Of a stretch of DNA of 57,071 nt, positions 19,021 to 30,748 are shown piece after piece; position 1 is the stretch's first letter; each line of letters starts with the position of its first letter. The notes under the pieces are model-generated. The model was given only the letters and a program-made list of their open reading frames with translations, ran no database searches and was not told the DNA's origin. Location of the stretch: contig JAIVFJ010000362.1 of assembly GCA_025765615.1 (NCBI GenBank), forward strand, positions 1-57,071, read 5' to 3'. Source of the stretch: Zopfochytrium polystomum. Lineage: Eukaryota; Chytridiomycota; Chytridiomycetes; Chytridiales; Chytridiaceae. The position numbers were made by a program, and so were the translations under genes.

Positions 19021-19224
19021 TATCGGGAGCATGCTTGCACACACAACCTCTCTGGCGCTGGACAAAGGCCTGCGGTGGTGGTGATGTGCTCGTTGCATCA
19101 GCTCACATGTCGTCGTCGTAGCCTGTCTGTGGCACACCACCGCACAGGGTAACAAAGTGAGCTCCGCCTGTGCAACTGTCGTACCCTGCCCAACCAACCA
19201 TAACCCACACCTTGTCGGGGGGAG

Positions 19225-19255
<31 letters not shown>

Positions 19256-19890
19256 ACATGAAGGCACAAGAGCAACGTCTCAACCTCGTCGGCTGGCATG
19301 ACGTGGGTGCATGCACCAACGACAGAGAAGTTGACGGAGGCGACTCTTGTCGACCTCAAACGGCTCAAGTCCCTTTGCCATGGGCTGCTTCGCTTCTACA
19401 CGACATTGCAGGAAATCCAATTTTGTTGCTGCATTGGTTAGAGTCTCTGGCACTACAACGACGAGTGGCTGGTGGAGTGGGCCGTCAGCGGCAAGTGAGC
19501 AACTGCTTTTTATAGGCGGATTGTGGTACAATGGAAAACCAGGGAGAAAACTAAATAAAATTAATAATTAACAGCGATCAGAGACCGCAAGTTGGGAAAA
19601 GCACTGACGCCTGCTCTTGCATAGTGTAGAGCATGAATGTTCGCTTGCTGATCTTTTGTCATGATTGGAAATGTGGTCAGCGCAGATGTGTTGAGGCTGC
19701 TGTCTCCCAGGGCTATTCATGAGCTCAAGCCGGCTTGATGGCGGGGTGGCAAGCCAGTGTGAGCTGTTGGCCAGGTGTGATCACAATCGTGCTGCAAACA
19801 TGGTGCCGAGGTTCTGGAGCAGAAGGAGCAGCAGATGGAGTTGCAAGCAGTGGGCTAGGGGCTGAAAGAGTGGCGACAGATTGACTGAGG

Positions 19891-20520
19891 GTGAAAGCGG
19901 CAAGAGCTACAACACGCGTGGGACCTGCCGTAGCTCCCAGGTTTGCAGCGGCGACCACAGCTCCACTTGATGTGGATGACAAAAAACCACCACAAGCGCC
20001 GTTGTGGCCGCTGCAGCAGCTGCTGCTGCCGCCGCCGCCATCGCCGCAGCCTCCGCCGCAGCCGCCGCCGCCGCCACCTCTTCAGCCACTGTGGCCGCGG
20101 CTACCATGGCGATTAGCGAACACGCCTTGCCCAACCTACATTCTCCCGCCAGTTCCGCCCTTTCCGTCCATTTTTTGATTTTGGCAGAAGGAAGCGAAGG
20201 GACATGGACAAGGAGCTGGACAACGATTGGTGATGATCAGTTGTCTGCATACAAGGAGAGAACAGGCTACCAGAACAGCTTGGGAGATGCCGTTTTCGGG
20301 GGGTGCCGCAGACAAGCACAAGCTCATGGAGCAGGCCACCTTGTTGGAGAGCAACGACCCCGCAGCCACCAGTCACAGCCGCCACCTCAAAGTGACAAAA
20401 GATGCTGGCCCCCGGGGATGGAGGGGTCTCACACTATGTGGTGCGGGCTTTGCAGCGGCTGGAAGCTCTCAAAGAAGATGAGGCGCTAGAGGCCATCTTT
20501 TCTGTCAGGGTTAGATAGTT
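19891..20520 (+). other. Probable coding region, Ala-rich then helical, unrecognised
   Basis: A poly-Ala stretch at 20,004-20,110 is followed by an intron-like acceptor (TTTTTTGATTTTGGCAG, near 20,185) and then by segments in different frames: DKHKLMEQATLLESNDPAAT (about 20,310-20,370) and SHYVVRALQRLEALKEDEA (about 20,430-20,490). The frame change falls at a C5/G4 run near 20,410, a likely indel site. The product is unknown. From 20,520 to 21,230 I see no gene or repeat. Confidence 0.35.
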
Positions 20521-21232
20521 CTGTGAAACTTTCACATGGTTCTTTGCTTTTGTGCAATAATATTCAGCGCTTTTATGTGACAGACGCGGACGACTGAGTT
20601 AGAGAAGTTGGTATGAGGTTCTCAAGTATCTGTCGGTCACAGGTTAGGTTGTTATTAACTTGTTGAGCATTTACTCTACTGTGACTTGGTATAATACATT
20701 GTATATTTTTCATGGAAGCAAACCCTCAGAAAGAGAAAGTAATCTCGGCAACTGGTACTTGGTATAGTTGTGTTCTCCCAGCGACTATAACAAGGACAAC
20801 TATTGGCCCACCCACTATTTTGCGACTGCTTGCCAAGCGACTGCCCGATCAAGCAGACAGGATATGAGACAACTGTGTTGAAGTTGCAGTGTAGAAGGCA
20901 ACGTCATGAGGGAAGGCATCGCAAGAAGGTAGATGGGTCAAGGCCACAAAGCAAAGCGAGTGGCTGAGAGGTAGAAATAAAGAAAGGAGTGCAACTGAGG
21001 CTTGACCTACGGACTTGCACAAGGGAGCAAGCGAAGCAAAGTGACCAAGGGCAAGTGGGCAAAGAGAGCTTAGGGTTACTGGCAAAATTGGAGTGAGAGT
21101 GTTGTGTTTTAATCTTCTGCCCAGTTTGCACTCCCGCAGGGACGTTGACCAGTTTTCCTGTTTTGCTATCTGAACGAGTTGCAACCTGCGTCAGAGAGGA
21201 CTTTTGCTCTGGGGAGGTGTTGTAAACCCCTT

Positions 21233-21390
21233 CCCACAGAGAGAGGGTGATTTGAAATTTGAAATATTCAGAGCATTTCAAATCAACCAAGCTCTGTGTG
21301 CAGCGCCTGGTCTCCCCACAGAGAGGGAAAATGGTTTGAAATCTTCAGGAGCATTTCAAATAGACCAAGGGTCTGTTCAGAGGTCTGTGT
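21233..21390. repeat. Imperfect tandem duplication, ~80-bp unit
   Basis: Two units share CACAGAGAGAGGG, GAGCATTTCAAAT and GACCAAG/AACCAAG blocks, at about 21,233-21,305 and 21,315-21,390. A second short tandem array (GGGCAAACAACA units) lies at 21,545-21,640. Confidence 0.6.
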
Positions 21391-21796
21391 GCTGTGATTG
21401 CCAAGAAGCAATGCAAGCAAAGGAACAAGACTGCCAAGGTTATATCAAGTAGCTCAAAAAGGAAAGAGCCTGGGCTTAAAAGCAAAGGAAAGAAGAAAGA
21501 AAGAAAAGACAAAAAAAAAAAAAAAAAAAAAAAAATACCAAAACAGTCCAAAAAGGGGAAGATTACTGCCTGGGCAAACAACAAACAGTCCAAGAAAGGA
21601 AAGTTTGAATAACTGGGCAAACAACACATGCCCAAAAAGGAAAGAGGAAAATTTTGAATGATAAGCAATCTTTTAAAAAGGCCAAGACATAAGAATTAAA
21701 ATCAAATAAACAGCTGCTCAATTGAGGGATATAAATACCCAGCCTCCAACTCCCCCCCAGAACAAAGAACCACAACCCATCACACCACACACTATC

Positions 21797-21826
21797 GCTC
21801 TCTCTCTCTCTCTCTCTCTCCTCTCT

Positions 21827-21879
<53 letters not shown>

Positions 21880-21885
21880 TCTCTG
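21797..21885. promoter_or_regulatory. (CT)n tract in the 5' region of the 21,917 gene
   Basis: An almost pure CT tract ends about 32 bases before the ATG of the five-exon gene. Pyrimidine-rich core promoters are known in fungi, so a promoter/5'UTR role is plausible but inferred. Confidence 0.45.
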
Positions 21886-21916
21886 CACCACTGTGGAAGC
21901 ACCCTCAACTACAAAC

Positions 21917-22263
21917 ATGCAGCACTTGGATGATTCAAGTGCTCCACAGACCCCACGTATCACCACAATGCCACCACCATCCACCCTTCGCCAACAGTCA
22001 GCCTCACAGCACACTTCCTTTCCCCAGACTACGCCTGGTGTCCCCTTAAAGCGCCAACAGTCCACTCAGCAACTTCCACAACAGAAGCAACCAAGAGCTG
22101 GCACGAGCAGCTCCATTGGTGCAGGTGTCTCTCAGAAACAGTTTGGCTCTTCTGCCCAGTCACACGTGCAGCAACTCAGCAACCTCAGCAACAACAACAA
22201 CAACAGCAACAACAGCAACAACAGCAGCAGCAACAGCAACAGCTGCGCCAACAGCAGCAAAAC

Positions 22264-22296
<33 letters not shown>

Positions 22297-23242
22297 ACAG
22301 CTGCCAGTATTCCTTACTCCTGCAGCTTATGCTCATTCAAAGCAAGCACTCATAAACCAGACTCCTCAAGCTACATCTTTTTCCACCACTGGAAAGGGGA
22401 AAACCTCAGACTTGGGCAGTGAGTGCAAGTTCTTTTTCATCATCAAACCACCTGGAATATATATTCAACTGACAACATTAACCTAATCCAGCTACAATAT
22501 CAACTTTCCATAACACAGGCGCTTCCCACTGCAGCACTTCCAGGGAACAGCACCCCCCCAATTGCCACGAACACTGCAAGTCTGTGCTGGAAGCCCAGTG
22601 CGCTCGATTGGAGATACTTGAAGAGGAAGTCAAGTCATTTTTCATGATTGTTGCCAAACAAAAAGATTTTCTTCTGGTAACAAATTCATACGTGGCAAAG
22701 AGATGATTCTCACAATTCCTCATCCCCTAACCTTTGAATTTTATAATGAAGGCTCAAGAAGAGGAGATCCAGTCACTTCAGCTGGCTGTTTCCAAACAGA
22801 GTGAACTTCTGCAGGTAATGAACGAATTTTGGTTTTGTTGAGACCATTCTTACAAAGCTTCTTTTCTTTGAATCCTAAAACAAACCAAGGACCAGCAAGC
22901 GGCTCATGGCCGCGCAATGTCAATTTTGTCTTCTTTGATCTCCCATTTGACTCGGCAGAATGCATCAGCCTCGAAGGACCTACTCGATCTTCATTTTGAT
23001 GCGACAGATGCTCAGTGCAAGGTATTGCTTTGACCGTCACTCACCCTTTTTGTTTCTTGAGGGAAGACGGGCTTATTGGCTTCTGCAATCCAGTACTTTC
23101 TTGTCAAACTAACTCGTTTTATGTGTAGCAGGGGCAAGCCGCCCTCACAAGAAACAGCTCAATCAGGCACACTGAGCCTTCTGCAGGTGCTGGCAAAAAG
23201 TCCATCGACTTATTTGAGACAATCCCTGCAACACAATTTTAA
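21917..23242 (+). CDS. Five-exon gene: Gln/Asn/Ser-rich coiled-coil protein, 299 aa
   Basis: The exons are 21,917-22,418, 22,519-22,676, 22,752-22,814, 22,959-23,021 and 23,129-23,242. All four introns are GT-AG, phases are consistent, and the 900 coding bases end in TAA. Residues 1-~165 are low complexity (Ser/Thr/Pro, an Asn/Ser run, then a poly-Gln run at 22,264-22,293). Exons 2-4 encode a short coiled coil (CKSVLEAQCARLEILEEEV, AQEEEIQSLQLAVSKQSELL), and the C-terminus is KKSIDLFETIPATQF. I do not recognise the family. It could be a regulatory or scaffold protein because of the prion-like N-terminus. It is the cleanest host gene in the window, with no frameshift. Confidence 0.8.
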
Positions 23243-23581
23243 AACCATTGTGTCAGCCAAAAAAGAAAAGAAAAAAAAAAAAAAAAAAAAAAAAATTCAG
23301 TGAAACTTTCAGGCATGACTATTATCTTGAATAAATTTTGTTTCCCATCTTTTTGCCCCTCATTGATTTTATCTGTTCTCATTCCCCCCTTAACAAATAA
23401 GAGAGAAACAGAGGGAAAAGACAAAATGGCCACACACAGTGTTGGAAGGAATTTTATTTAAGCATCTCACTTTGTGTAATAATATGAACATTTTACTTGC
23501 AAATGATAAATCCATTAATTTTGGTATAATATGTGGCAGACCTTGGAATCGTGTGTTTTGTTTTAGTTAGTTACACTGACT

Positions 23582-24700
23582 AATTTGTTTAAAACATGTT
23601 AATTATTCACCATGTTGTTCATAACACGTCTGATAGTGTAATAGAAATTATTTCTGAACAGAATAGTTGCAAAAACACCCTGTAGATTCAAAAAGATGTA
23701 TCTACTAGAGTTGACAATGAGCCAATAAGACGTGTATGCCGATAAAAAAAACTTTACAAAGAAATCTGAAACATTGTTTATTTCAAAAACGCAGATCGTC
23801 TGAGAAAAATTTGTGGAGTCAGTGATGGTCTGGAACTGGCCAGCGCCAACGGACACTTGCCCGTTTTGCAGTGGTGGATAGCGCACAGCTTACCGCCGAA
23901 CAGTTCTCAGCACCTCATATCAGTTATGGTTTCGCGGAAGTATTGGATTTCTGGAGGCGAAATCTGTAAGTGAAAGGAAGAAAAAAAACATCCACCACGT
24001 TAAGTCAGTAAATGATAATAAAAAAAAAGGCTGAAAGAGAGAACAGAGACGACAATACATGTAACCAAAAGTTGGAAAAATAGTTGTTTGGTGTTTCAAA
24101 AAATGAACAAGAATCCTGCAGACAATCCATTGACTGATGGATCTTTGTTGAGAATTTTCATAATTTTGAGGCAATGTTCTCTCCTATCGCTTGTGACAAG
24201 AATTTTTTCTATTTTGGAGGTCCAATTCCTAAATTGTAAAAGTCGTGAATAAATTTCAAGATTCAATCAAAATAAGATTAGAAAGCATAGCCAAATAAAC
24301 ATGGAGTAGCGGTTATTCAATTATCAACTCTGTGTCTGGTGGGTTAGCTTGTCGCCAAAAAAAAAAAAGTGAGGCGGGTACTCTGCAAACTCTTCCACCC
24401 CAAAAAAAAAAAAAAAAAAAAGAAAAAAAAAATTTTAAATCAAAACGCTACATGAAAACGTAGCCGCGGTTGAGGAGAACTCGGCAAAAATGCCCCTTGT
24501 CCCCTGCAAGCACAAGCTTATAAGTAAAAACGAAAATGTGGAGTAATTAGTGCGTGTGGAGCACCAAAACCAACCCAGCCTAATTGGCCCTAATTGCCAC
24601 TAATTGACACTAATTGGCTCTAATTGGCACTAATTGGGCACTAATGGGCGCTACTGGGCGTTAATGGGCGCCAATAAACTCAAAAGGCGTCTGTCTTTCT
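23582..24700. repeat. Dispersed repeat R1, copy B (empty Tc1 site)
   Basis: Aligns with copy A from ACATGTTA (near 23,595) to the TAATTGGC-type tandem block (24,570-24,660). At 23,683-23,684 the TA of ACACCCTGTAGATTCAAA corresponds exactly to the TA where Tc1 sits in copy A. Copy B has an extra ~150-base segment at about 23,815-23,960. No protein is encoded. Poly(A)-type runs lie at 24,358-24,430. Confidence 0.85.
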
Positions 24701-24889
24701 GTCTTTTTTGTCTTTTCTGTCTTTCAGTCTCTCTCTTTCCACTGTCCTTCTGTCTCTCTCTGTCTCTCGCTCTCTCCCTTTCAATGCCTCCAATGCAAAC
24801 AGCGGAAAATTTTTCCGCTGTTTGCATTGTTTTTTCTCTCCTCCTCTCCAAATTTTGGGGAAAAATTTCCCGCTCCCATTCGTTGTTCG

Positions 24890-25450
24890 TTTCGGTCATC
24901 GACTGAGCGGGCTGCCCTCGTCGCAACCGCCGCCCGCCGACGCCGACGCCGCCGCCGCTGCCCGCCGCCGCGGCCGACGCCTTCCCCGCCTTCCTCGCCT
25001 TCCCCGCCAACCGCCGCCGCCCATCTGGTTGGGACGGATCACGGAAGGTTCACTTCTGACTCGTATTTCTTTCGTTGACCACCCAGTTTTCCCCGACGTC
25101 TGTCTGGCCCACTCACTACCTTCTGGCGCGGCGGCAGGCGGTCAGGTCTCGGCGGGGGAAGGGGGAGTCGTTGGCGTGAGTACACGGCGGCGGCGGCGGC
25201 GAGCCTGTGGGGGGAGCCAGCGGCCCTTGGTGTGGCGGGGGAGTGGCGCTGTTTGTAGAGCTTGTTCCTTGCGTCCCCTCAACCCTTGCGCTTTCTTGCT
25301 TGCCAGTTTCGAGAAACATGTCTGGATCGTTGATGTCAATATCGCTGTTTTGCCTTCCAGCTCCGCGACCTGTGTTGACGAACCGCTCCAACGGCAACAG
25401 TGATGCTGCCGCAAACGGCAGCCAGCAGCAGCAGGAGCAGCTTTGAAAGC
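24890..25450 (-). other. Possible exon, unrecognised
   Basis: The minus strand is open and protein-like around 25,230-25,400 (QNSDIDINDPDMFLETGKQE, then a Pro-rich stretch). Both strands are GC-rich and open, so I cannot confirm a gene. No family is recognised. Confidence 0.25.
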
Positions 25451-25489
25451 CAGGCCCGTTCTCCATCGGCCAGTCCGTCTTTTGTTCAG

Positions 25490-25945
25490 ACAGACAGACA
25501 GATAGACAGACAGACAGACTCATAGCCCACACACAAATCACCACACACCGCAGTCTGTCGCTGTCTCTTTCCCTCTCTCTGTCTCTGTCTGTCTCTTTCC
25601 CTCTCCATCTCTGTCTGTCTCTTTCTCTCTCTCTTACTCTGTCTGTCTCTTCTCTCTTTCTGTCTCACGCTCTCCCTCTCGCACCGTCTATTTCTCTCTT
25701 TAGGGTGAGAGAGCGAGCGTGAGAGAGCGAGAGAGAGAGAGAGACACACACTGTCTGCCCTCTCTCGCTCCCTGTCAAACTGTTGTGTGTCTGTCTGTCT
25801 GTCTGACTCTTCATCAATTTGGAGCGCCTGATTCCTTTTACCTCGCTCTCACTCTCTCTCTGTCTCTCTCTCTCCCGCTCCTGTCTGTCAACACAGAAAG
25901 TGAGAGACAGAGAGAGCGAGAGAGAAAAAGAGTGATTAATACTTT
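25490..25945. repeat. (CTGT)n/(CT)n/(GA)n microsatellite cluster
   Basis: GACA runs at 25,485-25,520, CT/CTGT runs at 25,555-25,700 and 25,785-25,890, and GA runs at 25,705-25,745 and 25,900-25,930. The long open frames here are repeat artefacts. Confidence 0.9.
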
Positions 25946-26300
25946 AATGACCAAAGTTTCTGAATCTTCCCAGACGACAATTGACCGGCGAGTAAACAAA
26001 AAAAAACAAAAAAAACAAAAAAATACGGAAAGAAAGCACCGTCTCGCGGTGGACCCCAGAGATTGTAAGCATTTGTTTGCAGTGTGTGTGTGTGTGCGAG
26101 TGTGAGTGTGTGTGCGTGTGGAGTGTGTGTGTGGTGGAGTGTGTGTGTGTGTGGAGTGTGTGTGTGTGTGGAGTGTGTGTGTGTTGTGTGCGTGTTCGTT
26201 CAGCACGCGTGTGTGTTTGTTTGTTGCACACCGTTTGCGGAAGGAAATCAATTATTGTCTTTGCCGAAAAAAGTGGCCACTTTCTATCGAATTTTCAATA
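25815..26300. repeat. Dispersed repeat R3, copy 1
   Basis: Contains GGCGAGTAAACAAAAAAAAA, then GTGGACCCCAGAGATTG, then the compound GT repeat and GTGCGTGTTCGTTC. The same landmarks occur at 53,185-54,060, where the compound GT tract is separated by about 400 bases of other sequence. Confidence 0.75.
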
Positions 26301-26330
26301 AATATTTTCAATAATTTTATTGTTTTGGCG

Positions 26331-27242
26331 ATGGCCGAGGGAACGGAAATCGACGGCGCACGAACGGGTCTTCGCCTTCCCCCAACCACCAAAACCACTG
26401 ATACCCGACTGCCGTTCACATTGAAGTTAGTGCCATCCTTCAAGAATTTTCATGGTCAACACACAAAGAGAGGACACGCTGCTTTGCCAAGGCCAGCCCC
26501 AGTGAACGTCACAGGCCACTCACTCGTTGACTTCGTGAAAAACCCTCTTTGAGACTTTCAAGCACGAAATTGGTCCTGTCGCTCGAGTGATTACTGCACA
26601 TCCGCTGACTTTTGAAACAAGGCCAGAGGAGTACGCAGTTCGTCTGAGTGATTCCCCATTTCTTTTCACTTTTGAGAAGGTCGGAACAAATCGAAAACTT
26701 TGTTTACCAGCTCCTGCTGACTCCAGTAAGTAGTGTTCAAGTTCTTGTTGATTGCCACCTAATCAAAAAAAAATGCAAAGGACTTGGAAATCTCACTGCG
26801 ATGGTGTTGAGCAAAGGAACTCTCCAATCATGGAATGGGACTGAAGTGGAGTTAATTATTCTCAGACACGGAGATATCAGGTCTTCAAGTGACTGGAATG
26901 CTTTCCTTGCACAAGTACTGAGTCGAACAAGTCGAGAAGATCGATCGGGAGCGCCAGCAATGGAAACCGTTGAAGAAATTGTTGTGCTACTCAAACGCAA
27001 ACATCCAACCTTTAGAGGGAATGTTTCAGTCGCATGTGGAGCAACTTGACCGACTCCAACAACTTGCTGAAGGTGTTCTTGATCAAATCAATAGGTTCCG
27101 TAGGATTTTGGAAGGTCAGCAGCGTGTGCTAGTGACAGTTCTCGCTGTTCATTCACGTCCACGCGAGTCGGGGCTTTCAAGGGACCACCTTGAACTCATA
27201 ATTGATCGATTGGATGATGACCACAATGATCTGGACCCTTAA
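26331..27242 (+). CDS. Unrecognised multi-exon protein with C-terminal coiled coil
   Basis: ATG 26,331 starts MAEGTEIDGARTGLRLPPTT. Reading needs one base removed from an A5 run at 26,538-26,542 to pass from the NVTGHSLVDFVK segment into LFETFKHEIGPVARVITAH and LSDSPFLFTFEKVGTNRKL. A GTAAGTAG donor near 26,728 probably starts an intron that ends before 26,780. The last exon carries a helical domain (HVEQLDRLQQLAEGVLDQIN, then RRILEGQQRVLVTVLAV) and stops at 27,242. The C-terminal helix pattern is faintly like the Nup54/Nup57 nucleoporin family, but this is a weak resemblance. It follows R3 copy 1, which may supply its promoter region. Confidence 0.5.
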
Positions 27243-27330
27243 AAACAAGAATAATATCTATTTTGCTCCGTTGTGGTTTCCACCCATTACCAGAAAAAAC
27301 CAATTTTGAGAGAGTACACGCTGCAGGAGA

Positions 27331-27382
27331 GAGAGAGATTGAGAGAGAGAGAGAGAGAGAGAGATTGAGAGAGAGAGAGATT
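27331..27382. repeat. (GA)n microsatellite
   Basis: GA dinucleotide runs interrupted by TT, between the 26,331 gene and the next coding-like sequence. Confidence 0.9.
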
Positions 27383-27460
27383 CATATAAATTTATATATA
27401 AACGTGCATGGTGCAAACTGCAGAAACTTTATTCAAACGTCCTTAACTCACTTAACTCAC

Positions 27461-27885
27461 TTAGTTCCCATAACAACCAGCAAAGTCAGTGCGAAATGCT
27501 TCAGTTGGATCAAACTGGCCCTCCTTATAACCACACTTTGTGAAAATAGCTTCCATAGAATAGTCTTTAAACTCACTAAGGACAGACTCAACGAAACCAA
27601 GAAGCCCTTGTGCTTCCCAGAATGGCATTCGATGGCTTCTCCTTGGGCAGTATCCTGACAGCTTCGTGACTGCTCTACTGGCTGGAGGAGAAGAAGTCAC
27701 AAAACTTGCTGTCGCCCTTGCACAATTCGCTCACGAGCGCCCATATGTTGTGGAGAATGCCTTTGTGCATGTTCCCTATGTAAGCCAACAAATTTTTGAG
27801 ATACGTTCTAGAGATTCTCTTGTCAAGGATTTAAGAACTTGGACACAGGAAGTGAAAACCTTGAAGAATGAAGTGAGAAAGTGAA
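27461..27885. other. Ambiguous coding stretch, both strands open
   Basis: Minus strand: an exon-like frame ending at 27,461 reads FVESVLSEFKDYSMEAIFTK and FDPTEAFRTDFAGCYGN. It could be the 3' exon of the gene at 28,095-28,885. Plus strand: a frame at ~27,635-27,884 reads FVTALLAGGEEVTKLAVALA and ERPYVVENAFVHVPYVS. The minus reading fits neighbours better and the plus reading is equally protein-like. I cannot choose. Confidence 0.3.
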
Positions 27886-27900
27886 AAGGGGCAGGCAGGT

Positions 27901-27903
27901 GGT

Positions 27904-27943
<40 letters not shown>

Positions 27944-27969
27944 GGGGGGGGGGGGGGGGGGGGGGGGGA
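27901..27969 (+). repeat. Poly(G) tract, ~65 bases
   Basis: Almost uninterrupted G from 27,904 to 27,968 with single T breaks near 27,943. It can form stacked G-quadruplexes. If the minus-strand gene is real, the tract (as poly-C) would lie in an intron. Confidence 0.95.
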
Positions 27970-28094
27970 CGAAACTGACAACAGAATAAACTGACAGGGA
28001 TGGGGGAATGGGGGGGATACGGAGAAGATCGAATGACGTGCATGGCCGAATGAATGAAACGTTCCAACAAAGCACACGCAGGGTGAGAGACACA

Positions 28095-28885
28095 AGAAGA
28101 AAAGAAAAAAAACAGCCACAATGCCACCCAGCCGCTGTTTTTCGTGCAAATCTCGGAGACGGTCGTTTTTCGTGCAGTACATCGTCCTTACGCTCACGAG
28201 CCTTAATGTTTTGGACGTTCATCTTGGCTGTTCGCTCATCAATCAGCTGCGAGACAAACACCTCATCCAAATTGCGGACGACACGCGCGTGCGTCATAAT
28301 GGTGTCCAGTTCTCGCTCTTGATTCCCATCACCCCTGCGCCCAGCCATTCCAGGGCTAACTCCCCGCCGACCGGCCAGCAGTGTACCGCCCTCAGGCGTA
28401 CGCGCGAACGCTGCATCAACGGTGGCTTTCCCAGTTTCGTCCACAGTCACGGGAGCCAGTGCGACCAGGCTGCGGAACTGTTCACCATCGACACTCCTGC
28501 GATTCCGCGCCGCTTTACGCGTCACTGCCTCAGCCGTTGCACGCAACGAATCGCCGATCAGAATGAAGGAGCCTTGCCGGCTGACCATCGCGAGCGGCCC
28601 GCTACTACCACCAACAGACGAACCCGTTGCAAGGAGGCTGACTTCGCCGCCAACGGGGCTGGAAGAACGTCCCTGATGACTGCTCTCCAGGTGTGGTTGG
28701 CTAGTATGAAGAAGAGTCGGTCGCTCCAGTAGTCTGGGAGTGGATTGGCTGAGAGAAACAGCGCTAGACGCTAGACGCGGTTGCAATCCCGTCCCACGAG
28801 AGCGACCAAGATTCACGATCCTCGGGGCTTCCCTGTTTTCGCCGTAATTTTCAAAAGCGGCCGTCCGAGCCCAGCATGTCTTCAA
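28095..28885 (-). CDS. Unrecognised exon, ~260 aa
   Basis: A minus-strand frame is open from the Met at 28,885 with normal residue variety: SFILIGDSLRATAEAVTRKA, FRSLVALAPVTVDETGKATV, VVRNLDEVFVSQLIDERTAK. Ser/Arg-rich patches occur near the N-terminus. Beyond about 28,095 the frame becomes Phe/Pro-rich and crosses the poly(G) tract, which is not credible as protein, so an intron donor is expected near there. No family is recognised. Confidence 0.45.
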
Positions 28886-28984
28886 TCTCGCCCTCTTGTT
28901 CCGACTCCATCCACCACCGTCTCCCTCGTCGTCCGCTCTTTCTTCTCCTCAGTGACGCGCATATTTTTAGAAAGATTTCTGAAA

Positions 28985-29042
28985 AGGAGAGCGAGAGACA
29001 GAGTGAGCGAGAAGCGAGCGAGAGAGAGATAGAGAGAGAGAG

Positions 29043-29112
<70 letters not shown>

Positions 29113-29400
29113 AGAAGAGGAGAGAGAGAGAGAGAGAGAGATATAAGAGAGATAGAGAAGAACGGGAGGAACAAAAATGGAGCAGAAAATGGAGCGCGGA
29201 CAACACAGGACAACAAAAAAAAAAAAAAGGGGAAAAACACCAGCCACAAAGTCATTCACGTTCCTCGCTCGCACCAGTGGCGATCATTTAGCTTGAAACA
29301 GCCGAGGAAAAAGAAAAGAAAAAGAAAAGAAAAGGAAAAGAAAAAGAAAAGAAAAGAAAAGAAAAAGAAAAGAAAAGAACAAGAAAGAAAGAAGAAAGGA
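28985..29400. repeat. (GA)n and AAAGA-type purine tract
   Basis: GA dinucleotides at 28,990-29,150 and AAAAGA/GAAAA units at 29,305-29,400. The long Glu/Arg/Lys frames are artefacts. Confidence 0.95.
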
Positions 29401-29639
29401 AAAACAGATGATGAAAACTCACGCCACCGCCACGCACGCACGCGGTCCGCCAGCCAGTAGTTCACCTACTACATCCGGCCCAACGACTGCGTCATCCGCA
29501 TCGCCCTGCCTCCTCACACACCACACCGTAGCAGGATGTCAAGGTAGTCGTCATGCATGCACGTCAACTCGACACAGTCGCGCACGACCTCACCATCGAC
29601 ACCACCACCATCACCACCACGACAAGAATCGCCTTCCCT

Positions 29640-30748
29640 TCAACAACCACCACCCATCGCAAGAACCCCGACCCTAGGTAACGAGCAATGATAATGGCGA
29701 TGATGATGATGATGAACCCACCAACACTCTAATCCGCCCGCTGATGACTGATGACGCGACGACCCTCCCTCTCCTTCTTCCCCGCCCAATCATTCCTGCG
29801 TCGTGTGCGCGAGTTCATCGCACAGAGGATCCCCGTTTGCGTGCTGCCAAAGGCGATGGGTGGTGGATCGTGGCGCGCTCCTCTGCTTGGCCAGCCACAT
29901 CACGCACGAGAAGGGGGCAGGGTGGATCGTGGCGCACCAAATCGCCACACACCTGGCCGGCCCACATCGCGTGCTCCCCTTACACGAAGAACTAACTGGG
30001 ACTCATCCTTTTTTCACCCCGCTTTCTTTCAACCCCTCTCATATCCAGTTCGTTGTTTCATCCTGCTCGTTCCAGAGTGTTCGAATGCTCCCGGCTCAGT
30101 GCCATGCTCGCCAGTGTGCCCGGCCCGCAGCCCGGTACAGCAAGCTGATTTCCAGCACCATTCCGCACGCGGAATACAGCAATCCAGAACACGAGGTCGG
30201 GCTGCGGCTCGTCTGGGCAGGGTTCGGCCTTTTTTTTCTTCCTTTTTTTTTTTTCCTTTTTTTTTCTTCCCAGTTTGAGCTCTTCCAGATTCTCCACGAA
30301 ACCCACGAAACACTAATGAGTTTGCTCTTGGGAAGGTTGTTGGATAGAGGGGGTGTGACGCAGCTGTAGACGGGACGCTCGCACAGGCTTTTCAGTGTGA
30401 TACGTTAAGGGCCTGTGGGACGACTTGAAAGTTGCAGCGTGCATCTCCTTTGTCTGCCTCCTCCCCCATCTGCAATTCTCATGCTGTGACTCGTTGGGCT
30501 AGGGGAGGGGAGGGGTCCCTTATCGTTGATTGGACACGTACTCGCCACCCACTCACTTTTTCTCTTCACCCAAGATGAAAGTTCAGCCTGCGCACCCTTC
30601 CAACCTCCCATTAGAACATTAGGACAAGCTCGACTGCAATGCGACAGGTGCGTTTGCCCGCCTACCCACTCACCCACTGTAGGGGACCCCGCAGCGGTGT
30701 GATTGTTGCCGTCATCGTCTTTCTCATGCTTTTGTCCACTTCACTCAG
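29640..30748 (+). repeat. Segmental duplication D, copy 1
   Basis: Matches 33,560-34,881 in direct orientation from CAACAACCACCACC and ATGAACCCACCAAC through AGACGGGACGCTCGCACAGG, ATGCGACAGGTGCGTTTGCC and the intron-like end CACTTCACTCAG. The last ~450 bases are nearly identical. It includes the apparent promoter and first exon of the CEP162-like gene. Confidence 0.88.
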
